NCBI GenBank assembly: GCA_038093975.1
Contig: JBBPTG010000003.1
Coordinates: 744,001 to 808,000 of the forward strand
Length of the DNA: 64,000 bases
From: Chalciporus piperatus
Taxonomy: Eukaryota; Basidiomycota; Agaricomycetes; Boletales; Boletaceae
Direction: 5' to 3'
The notes under the pieces were generated by a model that was given only the letters and a program-made list of their open reading frames with translations, had not been told where the DNA came from and made no database searches. Numbering within the stretch: the first letter of the stretch is position 1; each line of letters begins with the position of its first letter. Made by a program: the position numbers and the translations under genes. Positions 21,814 to 32,219 of this stretch are shown piece by piece.

Positions 21814-23273
21814 CTACGCAGAGGGAATGCGCACCTCTGCCTTGTCAATCGCGACGAGTATACATGCAGCCCCAAAAAAGTACTCCAACTCTGTGTCACC
21901 GTGGCCAACAAAGGGACCTGTCTTGATCCCAACCGATGACCTCATCTGCGTCATCTCCAACACTTGAGTAACAGGTTCTCGATAAAACGGCTTCAAGAAC
22001 GAAAACGACCGGTACTTCTTAGTAATCTTCTTGATGTTGAACTTGTGCCGAGATCCGACGAGCTCGACGCCTTCAACTTGATCGATGGTCGCCTGTCTGA
22101 GAGACCGTTCTATGAATTCATAAGTCGCATCGACCTCAGGCTCATCATCGTAGTCTTTGTCAGGGAGTTTGTGGTCGGAGATGAGGTTGATTCGTACGCT
22201 GTCGTACATCAACGATAGTCGATAGACTAGCTTCAGGCGGTAACCCAGCCCGAGATCGTCGCAGACGTTGACAAGAGCGCGATCAGCTCCCTTCAGCTGA
22301 TCCATCAAGGACATGACTGGTTCGCTTCCAGTGTAGACGTACTCGTGGACGAGACCGAAGCTAAGATAACCACCCTTAGGCAGTCTAGACGGGTCATGCA
22401 GGACATCCACAAGTGCCTGCTTCAGTTGTTGATGAAACGGGGTGGGGATGACTGAAGCGTTGGTGATGTGCGAAGGTTTGTGGAAGAGGTTGTAGGTGAG
22501 AGTCACCCGATAGCCGGAGGTGACAGGCAAGACTTCGTGCTCGACGTCACCAAAGAAGGCGACGAAACAAACTGACGGCTCTGTAGCGCCTGCGAACTGG
22601 TCTGTGAGGTCCATGGTCCACTCTTTGTCCTCTTGACGGAGCACGAGTTGGCCGCCCTCGTGCTTAGTAGGGAGGACGACAACCAAGGAACCGAACATCT
22701 CCTTGCTTCGAGGGGTGTCTTGGTGGGCCCTAAAGAAATCACCCGGTCCTGGTAGTGTTGTGAGGACCGTGAACCATAGCGTAGTGTTGACTACTCACCG
22801 TAGACGTTCAACGTATACAGCTCCGTTTCCATTGTTCCGTGGCTATCAGTGAGCAAGGCTTTGAAGACCTGATCGTGAATCCCGAGGCTCCGAGGATCGA
22901 AAGGGGTGGAGAACGAAGAGAGATCCATCTTCCCCGCATTTCGATACGACTCGTCCAATATGTTCTCGCCGTTCCGACCGAACTCGGCAGGCTTACAAGC
23001 CTGGTAGAGGGTAGCAAGCTCGTCTGCCCCACCGTTCGAGAAATCGAGGCGACTGCCAAGATGTCAGGATCGTCGTATATCCCGAGCTAATTGCGTATGG
23101 TCTCACCGAAATGTATCGCCATGACTGTAGTACACCAGGCGCTGATAGTCTGGGACAGTGCACCTGCCGGTAAAGAAAGGGATACGGTCACGAAGTGCAC
23201 CTTGGAGTGCGACGACCTTTGGGTCTGAGAAGTGTTCGGGGACGAATTCGGCAAGTTCATCCGGGTCAAACAT
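21814..23273 (-). CDS. 2OG-Fe(II) oxygenase, prolyl-4-hydroxylase-like, copy 1 (intact)
   Basis: Three exons, 23273-23107, 23052-22799 and 22748-21814, join in frame to give 451 aa. The double-stranded beta-helix core has the metal ligands H149 and D151 (AHQDTP) and H211 (FGDVEHEV), and R221 in SGYRV as the 2-oxoglutarate-binding residue. Such enzymes couple 2-oxoglutarate decarboxylation to hydroxylation of a substrate; the substrate is unknown. The N-terminus (EFVPEHFSDPKV, then YYSHGD) and the middle ELATLYQACKPAEFGRNGEN block are shared with the paralogue at 27.5 kb. There is no signal peptide, so it is probably cytosolic or nuclear. A TATAAAG box lies about 52 bp upstream. No lesions were found once the 54-bp first intron is recognised. 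Confidence 0.85.
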
Positions 23274-23324
23274 CGTGTAGAGAAAGGGTTGGGTTGCTGT
23301 CCATACCCTCGGTGGCTAGGGGTG

Positions 23325-23331
23325 CTTTATA
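23325..23331 (-). promoter_or_regulatory. TATA box of 2OG oxygenase copy 1
   Basis: TATAAAG on the minus strand, inside the word CCAGCTATAAA, 52 bp upstream of the ATG. The same word at the same distance precedes copy 2. Confidence 0.6.
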
Positions 23332-23334
23332 GCT

Positions 23335-24190
23335 GGTCACACGCACTGTGCCCCCATTAATCAGGTTACACGGTCATTTGAACTCAGATGACTCGAATGA
23401 CTCGCAGTGAAAAGAAGCACTCACGCCTGCGTGAGGAAAGCGGGTGTCTCAGAAACACGTACTGATCGGTGGGTCCACTGGCACCACAATACGGCTGAAA
23501 TTAGCCTAGTATCTATAACCCGGGACAGGGCGAGCACAAACCGTGCTACGTATGATTCTCGCAGTCGAGTGACTCGACAAATCGCACGACAGCAGCTTCC
23601 CCGCGAGGCTCCCAGTATTACTGTCTTCTGCTCATTGAGAGTGTATTTTTGGGAGATTCCCGGTCGCATGTAAGCTCTCTTCATGTTCCTGTCTAGTTAT
23701 TCAGCATTCAATTGCACCTTTCCGAGTCTCACCGATAAATCCAGTTGATATACGGTGCAACACCCAAGGCTTGAACAGTTCGAAGTCACTGCCAATCGCT
23801 TTCGAGTCCCGCCCCTAATAATTAGGTTACACTTGCACTCTCAGATGTGACTCGAATGACTCGGCGGAGTCGAACTTCAAGTTGAAAGAAGCGAGTATCT
23901 CGGAAACACGTACTGATCAGTGGGTGACATCGCAATGAGGCAGATATGAATTACTACACCCTCAACAGGGTTGAGCTTCTCGCAGTGGAGTATGAAGACG
24001 ACTCGACTACTTCACTTCATCAAATCCGAGTCGCATGACAGGCATTGATTGCAGGTTCGCCATGAGGCTCAGTTAGCCTCGGGTTTATTTCAAGTTGGGC
24101 TGCGTGTAAGCTCTCTTCATGTTCCTGCCTAGTGATTCAGTATTCGAGTGCACGTTTGGAGTCTGCACCTACAAATCTCGTTGATATACA
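23335..24190. repeat. Two diverged copies of a ~400-bp dispersed repeat
   Basis: Blocks 23350-23750 and 23815-24190 share, in order: 'taggttacac', 'gactcgaatgactcg', 'gaaacacgtactgatc', 'gtaagctctcttcatgttcctg', 'ttgatata'. A third copy follows at 29010-29310, and isolated 'acgtactgatc' cores lie near 24316 and 29592. The copies sit upstream of the 2OG oxygenase genes. No coding potential. This is a non-coding dispersed repeat or the remnant of a block duplication. Confidence 0.65.
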
Positions 24191-24765
24191 TCCAGGAGTC
24201 TCCATCACGCGTCCGGCAAAAGCCGCCTGCCCTTCATTAGCCCGGTAGTAATTTCCTCGTCTGAATGACCCGAACACAAGCACAGAATCTTAACTCTGAT
24301 TCAAACACCACAAATACGTACTGATCTGGAGGCCTCCGTAATCTCCGTAATCCAGCGGAACATACAAGCTCATGTACATATGTCCTTAGAAATCGATTCA
24401 GAGTTCGTCAGTCGTCTCGACACGATTTGAGTAAACTAATGGTATGCACACACTTCTTGAAACCGAATAATCGCCAAATCCATGGCACCACATGACGATT
24501 AGACGTGGATCGTCCAAGGTCCGCCGTGTGGGCTGCGAGTGAGTCAACGTTGTGAACCAACTCGTGCCCGAATATAGTCCGCATGTTTTGCATCCAATCG
24601 CGGCTCGCTTGCGTGTCCTGGATCTAATGATATAGCAAAAATAGTGTAGTGCCAGTGGATACTTCAAGTTGTTGAATGTTCAAGTTGGAGGAACCTTTGC
24701 TGCTCGACCGTATTAGTATGCTTTTCCGAATCCCGATGACATCAACGTACATATCTCCTCCCATC
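24191..24765. other. Gap upstream of cytidine deaminase
   Basis: No supported gene. One 'acgtactgatct' core of the dispersed repeat is at about 24316. A minus-strand open stretch (24398-24667) has no recognisable motif. The deaminase promoter should lie near 24680-24765. Confidence 0.4.
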
Positions 24766-25498
24766 ATGTCGCTTCCAATCAAATCTCGCGAAGAACTGAT
24801 ACAAGCGGCCATCCAAGGTGGTCCCACTCCATGTTGATCATCCTTATGTAGTCTGACGCAAATCACGCAGCGAAGGAATTTGCGTACGCACGTTACTCCA
24901 ACTTCCGTGTGGGTGCGGCCCTGTTGTGCACAGATGGAACCATGGTCAAGGGTGTGAACGTTGAGAACGCGTCCATTGGTGTGTATTGCCGTTCATCAAA
25001 GATGCCTTTCGTGCGATTGCTCACTCGATCTTTGAAGGTGGTACCATATGTGCGGAACGCACTGCGATCGTGAAAGCCGTCGTAAGTAGTTCTCGCACAT
25101 GCCCGTCCATCTTCCCCGTATTTTTTTTCACTTACCTTGGATGTGTTCACGCGGGAACAGAGCGAAGGGAAGACAAAGTTTACCGCGATCGCTGTTACCT
25201 CGTAAGTCAACCCCCACCGCGCCTCAGCTGTCACAATCATCAACCACTGCGCACCTACAACCCTTTCAGAGACGTTTCTTCTCCTATTTCCCCGTGCGGT
25301 ATCTGCCGCCAGTTCATCCGCGAATTCTGTCATCTCGACATGCCTGTACTCCTGGTCCCGGGTGATTATCCTCAAAGGGGCCCTGATGGTGGGCCGCTTG
25401 AACGCGGTGGCGTAGTGGAGCAGACCGTTGGTGGGCTTTTGCCATTGAGCTTTGGTCCTGAGGACTTGGAGAAGCCCAAGATTCCGACTGGCGCGTGA
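24766..25498 (+). CDS. CDD1: Cytidine deaminase
   Basis: Five exons, 24766-24817, 24871-24978, 25038-25081, 25161-25201 and 25270-25498, give 157 aa, the usual size of the homotetrameric class. It converts cytidine and deoxycytidine to uridine and deoxyuridine in pyrimidine salvage, in the cytosol. The zinc site is complete: CAE in GGTICAERTA (Cys ligand and catalytic Glu) and PCGIC in SPISPCGICRQFIREF (two Cys ligands). The substrate-binding FRVGAALL and NVENAS blocks are present. The C-terminus carries the usual LLPLSFGPEDL. Introns are 53-79 bp and all splice in frame. It is a conserved housekeeping gene inside an otherwise accessory zone. Confidence 0.93.
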
Positions 25499-25949
25499 GT
25501 CGGTTGGTGAGGATGACTGGTGCAACAGGGTACATGGATTCTCCGAGGATTTCGCGAAGGAAAGCAGGCTTGAGCAGGAGAGGCTGGAGATCGAAGCTGA
25601 GTAGCAAGACGGCGTAGAGGTCTGACTCCGTCACAACGTCGGAAATTCAAGGACAAGGATCAAACTCGTCCACTTCCGAGTCGCTAAGCCTCACGGCCTT
25701 TCATAGTAATATTTCCCTGAATCTCACACGAGGTAGTCTTCTCTGATGATCTCCTCGACATATTAGTAGCACTAGTACTCGCTCCGAACCCTCGCGATAC
25801 ACTCCACGCTCTCTTCGTCTGTATCACAAGGAATGCCCCGAAAAGTGTTGAACAACTTGAAAGGCGGCGGATCCTGATCAAACGCCAGTGAACGACCCAT
25901 AGACAATTGTGTACATCTCCAAATGCCCCCCAAGCCACGCTGATAGTAC
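25499..25949. other. Intergenic; no gene seen
   Basis: Holds the deaminase 3' region and the end of the broken F-box gene on the other strand. No further feature. Confidence 0.4.
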
Positions 25950-27208
25950 ACGTTCATGAGAAGTAGCGACTAAGCAGCCCATACTCGTGATCCGATGCCT
26001 GTACATACAATGATTTGACGGGGAACCACAACTCCTTTCTTCCCATGACCACTTGTTCGATAAAGATAAGGGTAGGCTTGCACGTCACTGTGACTGCAGA
26101 TTATGAGTGTCTCGAGCCGTGGCAATATAATTGCGTCATGATCTTGTCCGGACTCTAACGCATAGGGATAGAGAAGCGCGAAGAACAGTGTCGAAGGATC
26201 AGACACAGTGATATAAAGTAACTTGAGATTATGGAGCCCGTTGTAGAGCATTTCAATCGCTGCAATATGAGCGCCCCTTGAGAGGCATGTGATGCGAACA
26301 TGCTCAAGTCGGTTGAGAAAACTGTACAGTGCATCGGTGGCTGCAAGTATCGTAGGGAGGACCGCCGGGCCAGCGAGGAGCTCGATAAATGTGGAGTAGG
26401 GTCCAGAGACAACCTCTTTAGGTGAGGGCATGTAGAGGTGCGAAGCAGTCCGGTTACGCATTCCGGCGTCTCCTCTTCAAGCACGAGGTCTGTTAGGTTT
26501 AGAAGGGGGACGAGAGTAGTGGGATCCTCCGTAGCATCGTCACTGACAGCTGACTCGCTATCCAGGTCGTTGGGGCCACTGAGAAGACCTGCACGACGTA
26601 AAATAAGTTTCTTTACTAGAGCTGGAGGAGAGCGCAACATGGTGATGAACTGGGTCCACGATGGGCGAATACTTTCATCAGGTTCCTCGAGTCTCAGAGT
26701 CGTGAGGTTATATAAGGAGGCACTCCAGGGCTTGGACCAACAGAGGCGATGTTCGCAGAGATGCAAGCGATAGTGATATACTTCTGAGGAAGGGGATCGG
26801 CCTCGTCTTCGGGATCGTATACAGGCAGATCGCCTCGATAGAGCCGTAGATATCAACATCAAGGAGGAGGCCTCTGCTCCGTTCTAACATCGTTTGAAGT
26901 TGTTCAAACGAATCCCAGGAGGCAAGACGGAGTGTTGTCCAAAGAGACGGGGTTGCGATAGCTACTTGGTACCAGTGGTGACAAACCAGACAGACAGCCA
27001 TTCGAAACGAGAGCGGGAGACGACCGTCGACGGGACCCGGAGGTGTTTCCTCGACCCCGACCCAACAGAAACGAAGGCCATCCCAATGTTGCAATGCGTT
27101 CGTTGTGTCGTTTTCTTCTTCGGTCAGGTTGCTCCGACTACCAAACTGAAAAATATGCGAAAGAAGTTCGACGGCAAGGTCAGCGATGTCGCGTTTATGA
27201 CCATTCAA
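25950..27208 (-). pseudogene. F-box/LRR-type protein, copy 1, several frameshifts
   Basis: Starts MNGHKRDIADLAVELLSHIF (F-box) followed by VCHHWYQVAIATPSLWTTLR, the usual basidiomycete F-box end. The reading then jumps frame near 26,830 (DPEDEADPLPQKYIT in one frame, LCWSKPW and YNLTTLRLEEPDES in another), near 26,390 (FIELLAGPAVLPTIL onwards) and near 25,980 (KSLYVQASDHEYG). Alignment by eye with the paralogue at 29.9-31.3 kb shows these segments are collinear, so the breaks are indels, not introns. F-box proteins recruit substrates to SCF ubiquitin ligases; leucine-rich parts choose the substrate. This copy should not yield a full protein. Confidence 0.75.
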
Positions 27209-27472
27209 GGTGGCGAATGGATGAGATGTTCACCTATTGCAAGGCTGAGTGCTAGTAGTTGTGTTGGTTGGGACGGGCCGTTGGGCGAAGTGCTGGTCCA
27301 AGTGAGTCGCCAAACCATACGGGCACCCGGCAAATTGCTCGTACCACCTGGCACCAGCTCGTATACCTTCGTATACTAAGAAACGCAACGCTATTCAGAT
27401 GTGCCAAATTATGGATACATTCAAAAACATCGGAAGGTCCAGAGGTACAAACTGAATTGTACATAGTACATA
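27209..27472. other. Intergenic between F-box copy 1 and 2OG copy 2
   Basis: No gene seen. The promoter of the F-box pseudogene would lie here on the minus strand. Confidence 0.35.
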
Positions 27473-28924
27473 TTATAGTCCGAGTACGCGTACCTCCGCC
27501 TTGTCAATGGCGACGAGCATACAGGCAGTCCCGTAGAAGTATACCAACTGTGCCTCGTTACCATAGGCCATAAACGGTGTCTTGATCCCGACCGAAGACT
27601 TCATCTTCGTAATCTCCAACACTTCAGTAACAGGTTCTCGATAAAATGGCCTTAAGAACGGAAAGAACCCGTCCGGATCAAGATCCTGAGGATCCAACTG
27701 GTATTTAGATCCGACGAGTTCGACACCCTCGACTTGATCGATGGTCGCCTGCTTGAGAGACCTCTCCAAGAATTTGTCCGCCTCACCCTCCATGTTGTAG
27801 TCCTTGGCAGGGAGTTTAAAGTCGGAGATGAGTCTGATTTGTCCTCCGCCGTAGAAGTCGAATCCACGATATAGTAGCTTCAGGCAGTAACGCAGTCCGA
27901 GCTCGTCGCAGACGTTGGCAAGAGCTCGGTCAGCTCCTTTCAGTTGGTCGATCAAGGACGTGACTGGTTCGCTTCCAGTGTAGACATACTGGTGAAGGAG
28001 ACCGAAGCCGAGATAACCACCATTAGGCAGTCTAGATGGGTCATGCAGGACTTCGACCAGTGCCTCCTTCAGTTTTTGATGGAACGAAGTCTGAATGTGT
28101 GAAGCGCTGGTGATGTGCGAAGGCTTGTGGAAGAGGTTGTAGGTGAGAGTTACTCGATAGCCGGAGGTGACAGGCAAGACTTCGTGCTCGATGTCACCGA
28201 AGAAGGCGACGAAACCAACTGACGGCTCTGTAGCGCCTGCGAACTGCTCTGTGAAGTCGAACGACCACTCGTTGTCCTCTTGACGGAGCACGAGTTGACC
28301 GCCCTCGTGCGTAGTAGGGAGGACGACGACCAAGGAACCAAACATCTCCTTGCTTCGTGGAGTGTCTTGGTGTGCTTTGAAAAAGTCGCCTGGACCTGTA
28401 GCATAGTAAGCATCATGCTCCATTGTCGAGGATACCAAATGCTACTGACCATAGACGTTCAGCTTGTACAGCTCCATTTCCATGGCACTACCATGGTTTT
28501 CAGAGAGCAACGCGTTGGTGACCTGATCATAGATCCCAAGGCTTCGAGGTTCGAAAAGCGTGGAAAACGAAGAGAGATCCATCTTCCCCGCCTTTCGATA
28601 CGAATCGTCCAAGACGTTCTCGCCGTTCCGACCAAACTCAGCTGGCTTACAAGCCTGGTAGAGGGTAGCAAGCTCCTCTGCGCCAGCGTTCGAGAAATCG
28701 ACGCGACTGTCAAAAACGTCAATATCATCGTACACCCTGATGTAATTGCGCATAAACACTCACCGAAAGGCATCGCCATGACTGTAGTACACCAGGCGCT
28801 GATGGTCCGGAATTGTGCATGTACCACTAAGGAAAGGGATACGGTCACAGAGGGCATGTCTGAGCCCTTTGATTTTGGGGTCTGCGAAGTGTTCGGGGAC
28901 GAATTTGGCAACTTCGCGAGACAT
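27473..28924 (-). CDS. 2OG-Fe(II) oxygenase, prolyl-4-hydroxylase-like, copy 2 (intact)
   Basis: Exons 28924-28764, 28706-28450 and 28395-27473 join in frame to 446 aa, with the same intron positions as copy 1. Ligands are conserved: AHQDTP (His, Asp), FGDIEHEV (His) and SGYRV (Arg). It begins MSREVAKFVPEHFADPK. It differs from copy 1 mainly in the third quarter (a shorter segment after SDFKLPAKDY) and at the C-terminus. The protein has no targeting signal. The conserved exon structure and open frame suggest it is functional. Copies 1 and 2 are same-strand paralogues 4-5 kb apart; the DUF6593 partner present next to copy 1 and copy 3 is absent here, replaced by a broken F-box gene. Confidence 0.85.
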
Positions 28925-28976
28925 CGTGCGGAGAAAGAGTTCGGTGAGTGCCCTTTCCCCCTATAGCGGGGAACAT

Positions 28977-28983
28977 TTTATAG
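28977..28983 (-). promoter_or_regulatory. TATA box of 2OG oxygenase copy 2
   Basis: TATAAAA on the minus strand within CCAGCTATAAA, 53 bp upstream of the ATG, matching the position and context of the copy 1 box. Confidence 0.6.
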
Positions 28984-29931
28984 CTGGTAACACGCACCGT
29001 GCCCACAACGTCAGCCCCTAATTAGGTTACACGGTCATTTGGACTCTCAGATGTGACTCGAATGACTCGGAGTCGAAAGAAGCGGGTATCTTGAAAACAC
29101 GTACTGATCAGTGGGTCCAGTGGCACCTCAATGAGGCTGATATGAATTACTAAACAAGGGTGAGCGTGTGCGTGTCTGGTATATATGACTCGAATGCTTC
29201 ACTGTATCACGAGGCTCAGTAACTTAAAGGATTATTTCAAGTTGGTCCACCTGTCAAGCAATTCAGCATTGGACTGCACATTTCGGAGTCTGCCTCACCC
29301 CAGGGCTAGCCTAGCTCCCGTATATTGGGAAGACCCAAGAGTTCGAAGCAGCCACGATTCCAGAGTTGCGATTTCTTGTAGCCGCTTCAAGTAGTCCTCT
29401 CGCTCCAGTCTGAGCCATGCACTGCAGGTAATAGCGGCTGGCCTGCAAAAACTGTCGCCAGAAACGTTACGTTTTCAGGCTGCTCGACAGATGTGGCTAA
29501 CCCTTGATTATCACCCCCGGCCATCTGACGGCTCAAGCGCTCATGACTCGAAACCAAACTCAGCTTTTCGCAGATTATTATACCGCAAACACGTACTGAT
29601 CTGTGGGTCCACCACGGGAAACTTGAAGGGTGGCGAAACTGTCGACATGTGTGCCACACAGTGACAGTTGAAAATAAAGAAGGAAAATAAAGTAAAACGT
29701 GTACTTTCGTCTTATCGACCCAACTCAGAGACACACTGGCATGCAGCACAGCACTGGACGCCGATAGGCTGGAATAGAATGGTTCATGGTTGCAAATCGC
29801 GTGGGGTAAAGTTACATGAGTGAACCCTCCTGCGTGCGCTACTTACATAAACATACTTTACACATTGTTGCAGGAACCTATGCGAATGATGACGAAGAGG
29901 GCATTTTCTTGTGATTACCTCACCACATCCC
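28984..29931. repeat. Third copy of the dispersed repeat plus non-coding DNA
   Basis: 29010-29310 repeats the blocks seen at 23.35-24.19 kb (taggttacacggtcattt, gactcgaatgactcgg, aaaacacgtactgatcagtggg, gatatgaattacta). A further 'acacgtactgatctgtgggtcc' lies at about 29590. No gene is supported. Confidence 0.6.
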
Positions 29932-30276
29932 TCAGAACATTGTAAACGTCTCAATATTCTCCCCTAGCCACCTCATGTCCTCGCGATCCGGGTTGTGTAT
30001 GTACAAAGACTTGAGGGGGAACCCTGCTGCCTTGCTTTTTTCTACAACATCGCGAATAGGGGCGATCGTCCCGAAGTGACGATCGACCATGAGCGTTTCC
30101 AACCGCGGTAATCTGACCGTCAGATTGCCTTGTCCAGAAAATGTTTGAGGGAAGAGGAGATAAAGGAACGGGATATTTTTTGGTGTTACGTCCCACGGAT
30201 CAGAAAGGCAGATTTGCAGGAACTTGAGATTATGAAGTCCGTCATAGAGCATCTCCAGGGCTGCTATGTTATTGCG

Positions 30277-30320
<44 letters not shown>

Positions 30321-31290
30321 GGAAAGGATGTAAAGGTGTTCAAGTTGATTGAGCAACGAGTATTGTTCGCCGGTAGTGGGACCGGCTGGGACAGTGGCTG
30401 CCCCAGCCAGCTGCTGGATGAATGTGTGGTGGTGGCAAATGAGAGATGAATCGATGACAGGTCAAGAGATAAACTCTGCAGAGCGGGAATGTAGAGCTGC
30501 TGAAGTAGTGCCGTCATGCTCGCTGTAGTCTCGTACAGAGCGAGAATGAGATCCGTGAGGTTAAGGAGCTGGACAGGAATATCAGAATTCTCTGGACGAG
30601 AACTGGCTACACCACATGGCCCTGCATCGCGCAAAACGAGTCCTTTGGGACCCGGCGCAGAGCGCAACATGGAGAGAAGCTCTGACCACGAGGGGCGAAC
30701 GAATTCATCACCGTCTATGAACTCGAGAGTTGTAAGGTTGGACATGGATGAAATCCACGGCTCAGACCAACTGAGGCGAGATTTACGGAGGCGTAGTCGT
30801 CTAAAACGGGGTGCTAGCGAACGAAAAAGGGTGATATACCGCTGTTCTAAACGAGGGCGGGGCATCACGCTTTCGTCTTCTGAATTCATGCAGTAGGCAT
30901 CGATGTGGTCGGGCTCGTCAGCTTCGATATAATGGTAGACATCGACGCATAGTGGGAGGCCTCTGCTCCGTGCCAACATCGTTTGAAGGACTTCAAATGA
31001 ATCCCAAGAGGCGAGACGGAGAGTCGTTCAGAGGGATGGGGTTGTGATAGCCACACGGTACCAGTGGCGACAAACTAGTAGTAAGACGGTCATTCGAAAC
31101 AAGGGCGCGCCACACTTGTTGGCTGGAGCCTGAGCCTGGGCTGTTTCTGAATCCTCGATGCGGTAGAAGTCGATCCCGTCCCAGTATCGTGATCCACTCC
31201 CATGGTCACGGTCGTCCTCGTCTTCGCTGCTTCCATGACCGAACTCGAAGATACACGAAAGAAGCTCGACAGGGAGGTCATTGACGGAGC
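29932..31290 (-). pseudogene. F-box/LRR-type protein, copy 2, interrupted by a stop and a poly(G) tract
   Basis: Reading from 31290: VNDLPVELLSCIFEFG (F-box), LLVCRHWYRVAITTPSL, then TGA where copy 1 has a Trp codon (near 31035), then TTLRLASWDSFEVLQTMLARS and a long leucine-rich part (LLNLTDLILALYET and so on) up to a run of G on the plus strand, read as poly-Pro. After the run the last part continues in another frame (LYDGLHNLKFLQICLSDPW ... ENIETFTMF, stop at 29932). Collinear with copy 1. The stop makes it a likely pseudogene even if the homopolymer length is an assembly artefact. Confidence 0.75.
30279..30319. repeat. 41-nt poly(G) homopolymer
   Basis: Uninterrupted G from 30279 to 30319, inside the F-box/LRR pseudogene. 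The length is probably unreliable in any assembly. Confidence 0.9.
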
Positions 31291-31653
31291 TTGCACGAGC
31301 GAGTTTCCGAGATATTGGATAGGATCGTCAAGGTGTGTGATTGCAAGCCTTCCTCGCCCTCCTTTGATTTTTCCATGGTGCACGCCAACACGTGTTTTCC
31401 TGAGCCATCCTGTGCATTGGTGGTACGCAAAATTAGAATTCAGATGATATTACTGTGCTATACTCACATGCGTCACCAATAATTCGCCACGACCTCTGAA
31501 ATTTGTTGGAAGCTAGACCAGACGGGGCCAGTGAGTCGAGAAGATTGATCCGAGCTACAGAACTATATGTTCACCAAGTACGTTTGATCTCGTGTACCGC
31601 GTGCCCACTGACGCGGGTACAAGAACAAGTGTGTGGCTCTGCTACATCGTAGA

Positions 31654-32005
31654 CTACGACGAAATGATCGAGGAGTAGTCATGAAAGTCCAGGGCTAGCG
31701 ACAGGCAATTGAGGGCGGGCATGTAGAGCATGCGGAGCAGTCCTTCGGTACATCTAGGTCGCTCCTCTCCGAGAACGAGGTCTTTCAAGTTGAGGAGGGA
31801 AACAGGAGTGTCAGGATGCCCCGTAAGTTCCCCGCGGTCGTCAGCGCAAGTCATCCGGGTGTCCAAATCATCCTGCGTAACGTAAAGTAAGTTTCCTCGA
31901 AAACGGAGCGAAGCCCAGCACGGAGATAAGTTGGTGTCCACGATGGTCGAACGCCTTCATCAGGGTTATTGAGTTCGAGAGTTGTAAGAAGATTCGACAA
32001 GGTGA
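31654..32005 (-). pseudogene. F-box/LRR-type protein, copy 3, fragment
   Basis: A fragment of the same leucine-rich segment as copies 1 and 2: a PSW block, VSLLNLKDLVLGEERPRCTEGLLRMLYMPALNCLSL. No F-box and no C-terminus are found. About 350 bp remain. It marks the end of a run of three tandem F-box copies on the minus strand. Confidence 0.6.
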
Positions 32006-32219
32006 CATTGGATTAGCAAGACCTTTTGAGGCACCGTGGTTCACCTGTGCAGTTTCAGTTCAGATCGTGAAAGAACTTGCATGATACATGTACAACGATA
32101 ATGTAAAGGATGATGAGTACTGAGTGTTGGTGACTTTGAGTTGGTAGTGAGGTTGGTTCAATGGGACCAAACATCGACATTCAACTTGTAGTAACAAGGT
32201 TGTACTTGGTTGTACGGTC
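32006..32219. other. Upstream region of the hypothetical gene at 32.2 kb
   Basis: No gene. Contains the expected promoter of the plus-strand gene; I see no clear TATA box. Confidence 0.3.

Noticed and set aside
23041..23110. Stop codon and 1-base deletion in 2OG copy 1 relative to copy 2
   Set aside because: The differences fall inside the first intron (23106-23053 in copy 1, 28763-28707 in copy 2). Spliced, both copies read through in frame.
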